64,000 nt of DNA from positions 6,603-70,602 of the forward strand of contig JBGSPQ010000010.1 of assembly GCA_041738505.1 (NCBI GenBank). Direction: 5' to 3'. A program made the position numbers and the translations under genes. The notes beneath the pieces are model-generated. The model made no database searches, was not told the origin of the DNA, and was given only the letters and a program-made list of their open reading frames with translations. This document shows, one piece after another, positions 15,565 through 22,051 of the stretch (positions within the stretch are counted from its first letter, which is position 1; the number at the start of each line of letters is the position of its first letter). Origin of the DNA: JBGSPQ01 sp041738505. GTDB taxonomy: Bacteria > Patescibacteriota > Gracilibacteria > UBA1369.

Positions 15565-16652
15565 GGTTTGTCAGTCGGTGTTTCATTTAGTCCGCTTTTG
15601 GAGACGCCCTGCTGTTTTTTCATCATCAGGAAATACGCACCCGCCACAACAACAATCACAATAAGCGCGATGCCAAAAGGATTGTGCAGTACCATGGAAA
15701 CCAGTGATGTAACTGTTGTCAGAAGCAAAGCCGCCAGAAAAGTCACCGCCGTAACGGCCGTCTTGCCCAGTTTTGAAACAAAAGGCAGAGCCTCAAAAGC
15801 CACTGTCAGCGGTTTAAAAATCAGAAGAAGTCCCATCCACATAACAAAGAACCCGATAATTCTCCAAACCCAGCCTTCGGTTTTATATTCCTCTTTCAGA
15901 ACCGAAATTGCGTCTTCGTTGGTTCCCCAGAAAACGCGGTAAAGCCCTTTTTCGTTTTCACCGTGGTGGGCTTCCATAATATTACCGTCGAATCTTCCAA
16001 ACACCGTGGATTTCTGCCCGGGATTCACAGCACTGTAACTGATTCTCACATCTCCCACTTCCGGTTCCTGCAAAGTGCCGTAACCCCTAAATAGATAGTC
16101 ATCGGCCACCTGCGAAAAATCATCTAAATAAACCATCTCCTCATTCAGAGACACTTTATCGTAACCCGGCCATCTCACTTTATTGGGATCAACCTGGTAA
16201 TCTCCCACAAATGCCTTATCCGCGAAAACCGTCAGATTCTTGATTTCCATAGGATAATTTTCATGACCGCGTGCGTCGTTGAAATCTTCGCTGTCCGCGG
16301 GCTCGCTCACCCATGCGGTTTCATAGGTGTAATACTTAACATCATTATCATCTGTCTCTACATCTTCCTCCCAGGCGTACATTTCCACATTCCTCTTTAA
16401 AGCCACATAATCACCCTCGGCAATATACTCATCGCCTATTCGACCTTCGGATTTAAGTTCTCCTGTAACATAAACAAAATCATTCCCTCCGGCCGCAGTC
16501 GCATTCACGGCTTTATTAGCCACTATGCTGTAATCCGTCCGTCCCTCGGTGTTAAACAGCACCACAAAAGAAACCAAAAAAATCAAAATACCCACAACCA
16601 TACCGCCGATGGAGCCAATAAGCTTATCGCCGAAACCTTGCGCTTGAGCCAT
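15561..16652 (-). CDS. TMEM43-family membrane protein
   Basis: 363 residues. One N-terminal membrane helix (about residues 13-33), a large extracytoplasmic domain (about residues 35-265), then about four membrane helices. The signatures are those of TMEM43/LUMA: a stretch with PEVGDVRISYSAVNPG near residue 205, then WRIIGFFVMWMGLLLIFKPL and LPFVSKLGKTAVTAVTFL. The eukaryotic homologue sits in the inner nuclear membrane and ER; bacterial members are unstudied as far as I know. The C-terminus ends in a polar tail. The match is to the whole length, so confidence is good. Confidence 0.88.
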   Translation of the reverse strand: MAQAQGFGDKLIGSIGGMVVGILIFLVSFVVLFNTEGRTDYSIVANKAVNATAAGGNDFVYVTGELKSEGRIGDEYIAEGDYVALKRNVEMYAWEEDVETDDNDVKYYTYETAWVSEPADSEDFNDARGHENYPMEIKNLTVFADKAFVGDYQVDPNKVRWPGYDKVSLNEEMVYLDDFSQVADDYLFRGYGTLQEPEVGDVRISYSAVNPGQKSTVFGRFDGNIMEAHHGENEKGLYRVFWGTNEDAISVLKEEYKTEGWVWRIIGFFVMWMGLLLIFKPLTVAFEALPFVSKLGKTAVTAVTFLAALLLTTVTSLVSMVLHNPFGIALIVIVVVAGAYFLMMKKQQGVSKSGLNETPTDKP

Positions 16653-16708
16653 AGTGAAAGATTATCAAATATTTACCAATCGATTATGCCACATCAATTA
16701 AGCATTTA

Positions 16709-17410
16709 TCAAATTCCGTTAACTTCACTTTTAAGAACAAGGTCGTTGCCTTCTTCCGTGACCATATATAAACAACCGCTCGGTTGAATGAATATTTGTG
16801 ATTTGCCTCCGGTCGCCAGATAGGCCGCAATGGTGCCCGACCCACAAGCTGTTTCATTAATTATCGACTTCGTTTTTCTCACAAATACTGTGATATTCAA
16901 TTTGTAATTATTATCCATGGAAATCAGCCCGACAGAGGGGAAACGCTCAATATCTTTCCCGTATGTCCTTAGATAATTTTTTAAAGTTTCAGTCTGATCT
17001 ACTTGATCCTTCGCATTTCTCACGAAGTGGGCAATACCATCCATCTTTACAAGGGTGGAGCCGTCTCTTAACTTAACCGGCAAAAAATCATTTCTGATAT
17101 TTATGGAAACCCAGTAAGCAAGTTCACATGGATAAACTCCGTTCAGGCATTCCACATCTGTTTTACGTGAACCGGTCTCTCCATAATTCCAAAGTGCCAG
17201 ACTTCGGATGGCATTAACACAAAGTTCGTTACCCATCATAGTCAGTTTAATATCGCTTTCTTTTGATTTTTCAATAAAACCGACCTGCTCAACATCATCG
17301 GATAACTGGGATTTGCCAATCTTATGATATTCGGCAGGTTGAATAATATTCGCTCTATTATCTATCAATAAAGTTGGATTGCCCCCCGGAACAAAAATAC
17401 TTTTTTTCAT
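16709..17410 (-). CDS. DapF-fold epimerase/isomerase-like protein
   Basis: 233 residues. Two pseudo-symmetric halves like diaminopimelate epimerase. The first active-site loop reads MMGNELCVNAIRSLAL (about residues 58-73) where DapF has a CGNG-type motif, so the first catalytic Cys is Met, with another Cys three residues after Asn. The second loop, ETACGSGTIAAYL (about residues 186-198), keeps the catalytic Cys. Loss of one Cys argues against standard two-base racemisation; the DapF superfamily also includes histidine racemase (CntK) and PhzF. The start is 2 nt after the stop of the upstream gene, so the two form one operon. Confidence 0.7.
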   Translation of the reverse strand: MKKSIFVPGGNPTLLIDNRANIIQPAEYHKIGKSQLSDDVEQVGFIEKSKESDIKLTMMGNELCVNAIRSLALWNYGETGSRKTDVECLNGVYPCELAYWVSINIRNDFLPVKLRDGSTLVKMDGIAHFVRNAKDQVDQTETLKNYLRTYGKDIERFPSVGLISMDNNYKLNITVFVRKTKSIINETACGSGTIAAYLATGGKSQIFIQPSGCLYMVTEEGNDLVLKSEVNGI

Positions 17411-17412
17411 TG

Positions 17413-18357
17413 TTAAAGTTGTTTAATGAATGATTGAAGTGTGTCAAAACCGCTCTTGAGAGATGCAAAATCTTTTTCACCAAAACATTTGCGTCTTTCA
17501 ATAATCGTATAGTCTTTGCTGTCGGAAAGAGCTGTGAGCAGATAGAGAAAATCCTTAAACAATTCCGGACTCACCTTTTCCAGAAAAGTTTTCACGTCGG
17601 GTTCATCTATACCGCTTTCAATCACCGGTTCCCCAAAGCATTTGAAATAAGGGGGACGGTTGCCGATTTTTCCAAACAGCTGGATCCTGTCATAAGTTTT
17701 TTGAATGTCTCCACGGCTTGCACCGATGATTTTACGGACATTAAAGAAAATCTCCTCTGCCGGTCCGCCCACCATCGCCAGCGCATCAAGATCAAAATCC
17801 GGAGGATTATCAATCAAAAATAAATTCTCATCATCCGTCACGGGTTCACGCATAAAAAGAGCGTGTTCCGCCATATATGCCAGAGGATTGCGAATTGTCT
17901 GCCCTTCCTTAATTCTCTTTTCCGCGAATGTTATAATTGCTCGATTATTTTCTTGGATGAGGGTATCAACAAGTTCCTGAACAAGTTGCCGGCGTTCCGC
18001 GGAATCTTCTCTTTCCCTGGAAATCAGGACGTCACCTTCGGTCTTGGCATAGAAAGCCTTTATGAATTGACGGATATATTCCGAAACCAGCTGAACGTTA
18101 TCCTCAATTATTGCCGGATCTTCACCCAACCTCATTTGCGCCCTATCGGCGAAGTAAAACTGGCCGCGCGTATTTTCGCGACTTTGCATCGCAGACAAAA
18201 GTGGCATCAAATAAGCCAGAATGCGTACGGGAACGCCCGGAGTGACATCCGCGCTCATCCCTGTGGAAAACAGGACCCTTTTTTTCGGATTCATACTTTT
18301 TAACAGTTTTTCACTGGTATTTTTTAGTAACGGGAATATGGGGGTATTTTTAGACAT
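17413..18357 (-). CDS. Unknown protein, partner of the DapF-like enzyme
   Basis: 314 residues, soluble, no signal peptide. After a short helix comes KKRVLFSTGMSADVTPGVPVR (about residues 26-46), which looks like the start of a Rossmann-type or nucleotide-binding fold. There follow long helices with HALFMREPVTDDENLFLIDN and a C-terminal FLEKVSPELFKDFLYLLTAL. I do not recognise a family. It is the first gene of the two-gene unit and lies right behind a structured leader with a terminator (18382-18533). The pair may make or modify a small metabolite; that is an inference from the partner. Confidence 0.65.
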   Translation of the reverse strand: MSKNTPIFPLLKNTSEKLLKSMNPKKRVLFSTGMSADVTPGVPVRILAYLMPLLSAMQSRENTRGQFYFADRAQMRLGEDPAIIEDNVQLVSEYIRQFIKAFYAKTEGDVLISREREDSAERRQLVQELVDTLIQENNRAIITFAEKRIKEGQTIRNPLAYMAEHALFMREPVTDDENLFLIDNPPDFDLDALAMVGGPAEEIFFNVRKIIGASRGDIQKTYDRIQLFGKIGNRPPYFKCFGEPVIESGIDEPDVKTFLEKVSPELFKDFLYLLTALSDSKDYTIIERRKCFGEKDFASLKSGFDTLQSFIKQL

Positions 18358-18381
18358 GATGTGTAAAATAAAAAAATATAT

Positions 18382-18408
18382 AAAAAAAGACCGACATTTC
18401 TTTGTCGG
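18382..18408 (-). terminator. Intrinsic terminator just before the start codon at 18357
   Basis: On the minus strand CCGACA, a 6-nt loop, TGTCGG (18391-18408), then C and seven T (18382-18388). The T tract exists only on the minus-strand side, so it acts on transcripts running towards 18357. Confidence 0.8.
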
Positions 18409-18533
18409 CCTGCTACTGATATGGAATTACTTCAATAAAAACTTACATGCAGCGATGCACCGACAAATGATGGTCGGTGTGATGATGCTGGCTGGATGTA
18501 AGTAATTGATACATTAAAATAGATTGAAATCCT
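18382..18533 (-). ncRNA. Structured leader or small RNA ending in a terminator
   Basis: This is the transcript expected from the promoter at 18540-18567. It contains a long hairpin, 18438-18504, whose outer arms ACTTACAT and ATGTAAGT and inner arms CACCGAC and GTCGGTG pair. An intrinsic terminator follows (CCGACA/TGTCGG then T7), 24 nt before the start codon at 18357. AAGTAATT downstream can also pair with AATTACTT in the 5' arm, and GTCGGTG of the hairpin with CCGAC of the terminator. These exclusive pairings are typical of an attenuator or riboswitch. A 150-nt stand-alone small RNA is the alternative. Confidence 0.6.
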
Positions 18534-18539
18534 GAGTGT

Positions 18540-18567
18540 ATTATACCCAACAAAAAACTTATGTCAA
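18540..18567 (-). promoter_or_regulatory. Consensus promoter downstream of tRNA-Phe
   Basis: Minus strand TTGACA (18562-18567), 16 nt, TATAAT (18540-18545). It lies 10 nt after the tRNA-Phe CCA end and starts the leader at about 18533. Confidence 0.85.
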
Positions 18568-18576
18568 ATTTTAATC

Positions 18577-18651
18577 TGGTGCCGAGGGGCGGAATTGAAC
18601 CACCGACGCAGGGATTTTCAATCCCTCGCTCTACCACTGAGCTACCCCGGC
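18577..18651 (-). tRNA. tRNA-Phe (GAA)
   Basis: Full cloverleaf on the minus strand: acceptor GCCGGGG, D arm AGCTCAGTGGTAGAGC, anticodon stem AGGGA/TCCCT with loop TTGAAAA (anticodon GAA), T arm GGTTCAATTCC, discriminator A and encoded CCA (18577-18579). Confidence 0.96.
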
Positions 18652-18749
18652 AAACTATTTTCACGGTCTGAAGACAGCACAAAAAAACTTACCTTAATCC
18701 GCCTCAAATTTCAATTGAATAATATAATAAAAAAAATCATACAATGGTC

Positions 18750-18778
18750 TTGACTTACTAAAAACTATTTGCTACAAT
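18750..18778 (+). promoter_or_regulatory. Consensus promoter of the large RNA
   Basis: TTGACT (18750-18755), 17 nt, TACAAT (18773-18778): five of six and five of six matches with ideal spacing. Start expected near 18785. No reading frame of useful length follows for about 940 nt. Confidence 0.85.
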
Positions 18779-18784
18779 ACTATG

Positions 18785-19725
18785 ATGATTCAAAAAAGGA
18801 ACGAATTATCCCGACCATTGAAAACCAGACCGTACCGGCAAGATAGGGAGAAAGCTGCCAGAAACCATTGATATTGCGGACCTTTAAAAAGTCTTCGTAT
18901 CCATATTTTCTGTCAGCTTCCTCCCTAAGCTTTCGGGATTGGAATAATAATTGATATCCCCCAGATATTAATTACTACTTAAATCTTGTTTCTGACGGGC
19001 TTGTATATCAGGAATAAAAGTTTAAGGCAAAGACGAGTGTTTCTTTTTAAGTGATTTCATTTTATCGCGGCCTGTGCTTCGATATTTTAAATCTCTTAAA
19101 TCAAAACGCTTCTGAAAGACTGTTCACTTTAACTTCGGTTATTGCGAATATAATTCTACAATAAATTGTAATCTTGCATTTTGTTGGTCTTTCCTTCCAG
19201 TCCCCACTTAGGGTTTTGTACTTTGATTTTTAGGTCCTCACAGCGGAAGATAGGGAGAAAGCTGTTAATGGCATATATGTTGACCCACCTCTTCATATAG
19301 TTCATTGGCAGCTTCCTCTCTAAGCTTCTTGGCTTGGTGAGTATTCCGTGTTCAAGAGTCCCCCAGGTTCTTGACGCGCCTTTCTTTTTCGCTTAGTGGG
19401 TTCGCAGGCTAAGCTGTAGAGAGTTTGGGATTAACTTCGTTTGTCGTCTGTGATGTTTTGTTTATCGGCTTCGGTCGATTTTCAAACGTTACAAATCGGT
19501 AAGCGAGAGAGATTCTGTCCTGTATCAGTGATGATTCAGGCTAAGAGACTGTTCCGGAGAAATAATCTTTTTTTGGGACGTTGACCGTTTACTTTTCTTT
19601 CCCTGGAGTTTGGGGAGGACTTGAAAAATTATAAGGAACCCGGTGAGAGTGCTGTCTTCTGTCTGAGTTTGGTCACTAGTTTTGACCCTCAGTCATCAAG
19701 ACAGCTCTCTCATCGGGTTTTTTTT
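18785..19725 (+). ncRNA. Large structured non-coding RNA, about 940 nt, class not recognised
   Basis: A gene-free stretch bounded by a consensus promoter and a strong terminator. It holds two related hairpins. In A (18844-18927) and B (19251-19322) the left arm TAGGGAG-A-AAGCTG is identical and pairs with CAGCTT-C-CTCCCTA or CAGCTT-C-CTCTCTA. The A-C mismatch is kept in both. The inner stems differ in sequence but still pair (CAGAAA/TTTCTG in A, TTAATG/CATTGG in B). ATCCCGA (18808-18814) with TCGGGAT (18933-18939) closes domain A, and CTCAC with GTGAG closes domain B. Smaller stems occur at about 18946-18972 and 19472-19500. It lacks tmRNA, RNase P and SRP RNA signatures. The size recalls OLE, GOLLD and ROOL RNAs, but I see no specific match. 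Confidence 0.75.
19637..19725 (+). terminator. Long intrinsic terminator of the large RNA
   Basis: CCCGGTGAGAG (19639-19649) pairs with CTCTCATCGGG (19707-19717) with one G-U pair. Inside it GCTGTCT pairs with AGACAGC, and further short stems follow. Eight T come directly after (19718-19725). The convergent thermonuclease gene ends at 19740. Confidence 0.88.
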
Positions 19726-19739
19726 GAACCCCGTAACCG

Positions 19740-20258
19740 TTATTTGCCGCAAACATCCCAGAGACCTTTCGTTTCATCTTTGGCCACTTCCTGCAGTGTT
19801 TCAAAGGAGTCGTGTTTGGAGTAAGCGTGGTCTTCATCAAAATAAACTCTCGCCAGACCCTCTTTAATCAATTCTTCATTAAGCATTCTGCCGTCCGCCA
19901 GATAAACATACTTTAGATCCCTCCCGTGGATATCTTTTTCCCCCGCGTCCGGATCGCTTTCCAGAGTGACTTCGCGGTTATTCTTAAAAAACAGGTTGGC
20001 TGCCAGATCTTTAGATTCCCCGCCAAAGCACTGGCGAACTTTTTCGCCGTCCAGGAAAGTGGTTTCCGGAGCGTCCGCGCCAATCAGCTGAACCTTGGAA
20101 AGCTTCCCGTTTTGCATCACGATGTAGGAATCGGGATCGATCATGTGCACAATCTTGGCTTTATTCTGAAAGAAAAACGGCCAAAGCACATACTGATAAA
20201 GCAGGAATATCACCAGCGCCAGTATCGCGAGACTGATTAAGGGACGGAGAATTCTCAT
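19740..20258 (-). CDS. Membrane-anchored thermonuclease (SNase family)
   Basis: 172 residues. An N-terminal membrane helix (about residues 5-25) precedes an SNase (OB-fold) domain of about 135 residues. Family motifs are present: VQLIGADAPETT around residues 56-67, with the Asp of the calcium site, GRDLKYVYLADGRMLNEELI near residues 113-132, and EGLARVYF. The canonical Arg before LIG is replaced by Gln, which may lower activity. The enzyme would act outside the membrane, probably degrading environmental nucleic acid for uptake. That suits an organism that likely salvages nucleotides. Confidence 0.88.
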   Translation of the reverse strand: MRILRPLISLAILALVIFLLYQYVLWPFFFQNKAKIVHMIDPDSYIVMQNGKLSKVQLIGADAPETTFLDGEKVRQCFGGESKDLAANLFFKNNREVTLESDPDAGEKDIHGRDLKYVYLADGRMLNEELIKEGLARVYFDEDHAYSKHDSFETLQEVAKDETKGLWDVCGK

Positions 20259-20321
20259 AATAAATAATTAACAGGAAACGGATGCTAGCACAGTTAACTT
20301 TCGACTTCCAGAAGTCGAGTG

Positions 20322-20350
20322 TTGGAATTATGCTTAAAATGTTGTATAAT
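20322..20350 (+). promoter_or_regulatory. Promoter for the CDF transporter gene
   Basis: TTGGAA (20322-20327), 17 nt, TATAAT (20345-20350). The start codon at 20370 leaves a leader of about 13 nt. A small CGACTT/AAGTCG hairpin lies just upstream (about 20302-20317). Confidence 0.7.
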
Positions 20351-20369
20351 ATATGGATAACAATCAATC

Positions 20370-21593
20370 ATGATATCGCGCAAAAAAGAGTTGGAAAATA
20401 CGAAAATGGGGGCAAAGGTGGCTTTGCAGGGCCTGGTTAAAGTCGCGATACTTGCAATGGCCAAGCTGTTCATTGGTATTTTTACGGGGATGATTGTTTT
20501 AATTGCGGACGCGCTTTCCAGTTTTGCCGACCTGCTGGCGCTTTTTGCGGCGTTTCTGGGTCTGAAGATCAGCACGAAAAGCGCGGACAAGGGTTTCAGT
20601 TACGGTTATTACAAAGTGGAGACATTCGCGTCACTGTTTGTATCCCTGATTATCGTTTACCTTGGAGCCGAAATATTTATTAAAAGTCTGGAGCGTTTCA
20701 GCGAGACGGAAGTCGCCCATTATCAGATTCTTGGTGTGATAATGGTGATTATCACTTTTTATGAATCATATCATCTGGCGCACAAGCTCAAACACACCGG
20801 CAAAGAAATCAATTCGCTGGCACTGCTTAACTGCGGTAAGGATAAAATTGTGGATATGTACATTCAGGTAATCGTACTTGTTGGTATCGGAGCCAACTAT
20901 TTTCATATTCCGTATCTGGAGGGGGCGATTGGTATGGGTATTTCGCTTTACACACTCAAAGAGGGTGTGCTGGCGGCGAAAGAGTCGCTGTATTTTCTGC
21001 TGGATTATTATGATGATGACAAACTTATCAAAAAAATACGCAAAACAATTCTGGAAAATTCCACGGTGGTGAAAGGGGTGCAGGATATCAAATTAAGGAG
21101 AGCCGGAACTGTGATTTTTGGCGAGGCTTTATTGGAACTTAATCCTTACAGCGAGACCGGAGACATCCGCAACGAGCTTACAAAACTCAAAGTCATGGTA
21201 ATTGATTTGGAAGAGTATCTGAAAGATTTTTCACTGATGATAACCATACCCAAACCGGCAAAAGTGCGGTTGGCGTTTCCGGTGGTCAAAGACGACGGTC
21301 TGGAATCGGTGCTGGCCAAAACCATGGAAAAAACCTCCGCTTATGTGTTTGTTGATATTGACGGTAAGAGACTGAAGAAATTCTCATCGGAAAAATTCCG
21401 TTTCCGGAAGGATGATTTTTCCTCCATGACCGATTTTCTGCTGAAACATAAAGTGCACATTGTCATTAACAACGACATGCATAGCCTGCTTTATTATAAC
21501 GTGCGCCATCTAAATCACATTCCCGTTTATCCCAACTTCGGCAACATTGAAACCGTAAAGAACGCGGTTAAACTTCTGAAGATAGATTTGTAA
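20370..21593 (+). CDS. Cation diffusion facilitator with extra C-terminal NifX-like domain
   Basis: 407 residues. Six membrane helices in residues 15-220 with the CDF pattern (ADALSSFADLLALFAAF in helix 2; NCGKDKIVDMYIQVIVL in helix 5), a cytoplasmic dimerisation domain to about residue 295, then about 105 residues resembling the dinitrogenase iron-molybdenum cofactor (NifX/NifB-tail) fold. The metal site is altered: helix 2 has SxxxD and helix 5 DxxxD, where zinc carriers have His. This suggests another metal, such as iron or manganese. The C-terminal call is from fold-like pattern and less certain. It overlaps the convergent Nudix gene by 26 nt. Confidence 0.82.
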   Translation: MISRKKELENTKMGAKVALQGLVKVAILAMAKLFIGIFTGMIVLIADALSSFADLLALFAAFLGLKISTKSADKGFSYGYYKVETFASLFVSLIIVYLGAEIFIKSLERFSETEVAHYQILGVIMVIITFYESYHLAHKLKHTGKEINSLALLNCGKDKIVDMYIQVIVLVGIGANYFHIPYLEGAIGMGISLYTLKEGVLAAKESLYFLLDYYDDDKLIKKIRKTILENSTVVKGVQDIKLRRAGTVIFGEALLELNPYSETGDIRNELTKLKVMVIDLEEYLKDFSLMITIPKPAKVRLAFPVVKDDGLESVLAKTMEKTSAYVFVDIDGKRLKKFSSEKFRFRKDDFSSMTDFLLKHKVHIVINNDMHSLLYYNVRHLNHIPVYPNFGNIETVKNAVKLLKIDL

Positions 21594-22014
21594 GGGCGGT
21601 TTTTAAAACCAGCGGGTGATCAAATCCCAGAGGCGGGGGATTATTGGCCGGAAACCATTCCGTTTCCGCGGCGTCGTCCCCGGCTTTTATTTTCACAAGG
21701 GCGCTGTCCACAAACCCAACGTAGGCAACAGAAACAATCGTGCCGCGCGGGTCCCGCCCCGGCACCGAAAACACACCCAGCAAATCCAGTTTCACTCCTT
21801 TAAGCGCCGTTTCCTCCTCCAACTCCCGCGCGGCGCACTCCTCGCACGATTCGCCCCACTCCATAAAACCGCCCGGCAACGCCCAATTGCCTTTAAAAGG
21901 TTCATGTCCCCTTTTTACCAGCAACACCCGTAAATCGGCCCCCTCCCCCGAAAAAATCACCAAATCACAGGCCACAGTCGGTCTTTTACCCTCTCTGCCA
22001 AAAATATCCGTCAT
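21568..22014 (-). CDS. Nudix hydrolase
   Basis: 148 residues, one Nudix domain. The Nudix box is complete: GGFMEWGESCEECAARELEE followed by ETAL (about residues 48-71), with the catalytic RELEEE core that binds magnesium. It hydrolyses nucleoside diphosphates linked to another group; the shape (PGRDPRG after the box) resembles ADP-ribose pyrophosphatase-type members, but substrate cannot be fixed from sequence. The gene is convergent with and overlaps the CDF gene end. Confidence 0.92.
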   Translation of the reverse strand: MTDIFGREGKRPTVACDLVIFSGEGADLRVLLVKRGHEPFKGNWALPGGFMEWGESCEECAARELEEETALKGVKLDLLGVFSVPGRDPRGTIVSVAYVGFVDSALVKIKAGDDAAETEWFPANNPPPLGFDHPLVLKTALTNLSSEV

Positions 22015-22051
22015 AAAAAAGTCCGTAAATACGAGCCGATTATAGCAGAAA

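Noticed and set aside
18785..19725. Known housekeeping RNAs (tmRNA, RNase P RNA, SRP RNA) or rRNA
   Set aside because: No tRNA-like ends, no GAGGAAAGTC-type RNase P core and no GGAAGCAGC-type SRP loop on either strand.
19621..19867. Two short plus-strand frames at the end of the large RNA
   Set aside because: They run through the arms of the terminator hairpin and into the antisense of the thermonuclease gene.
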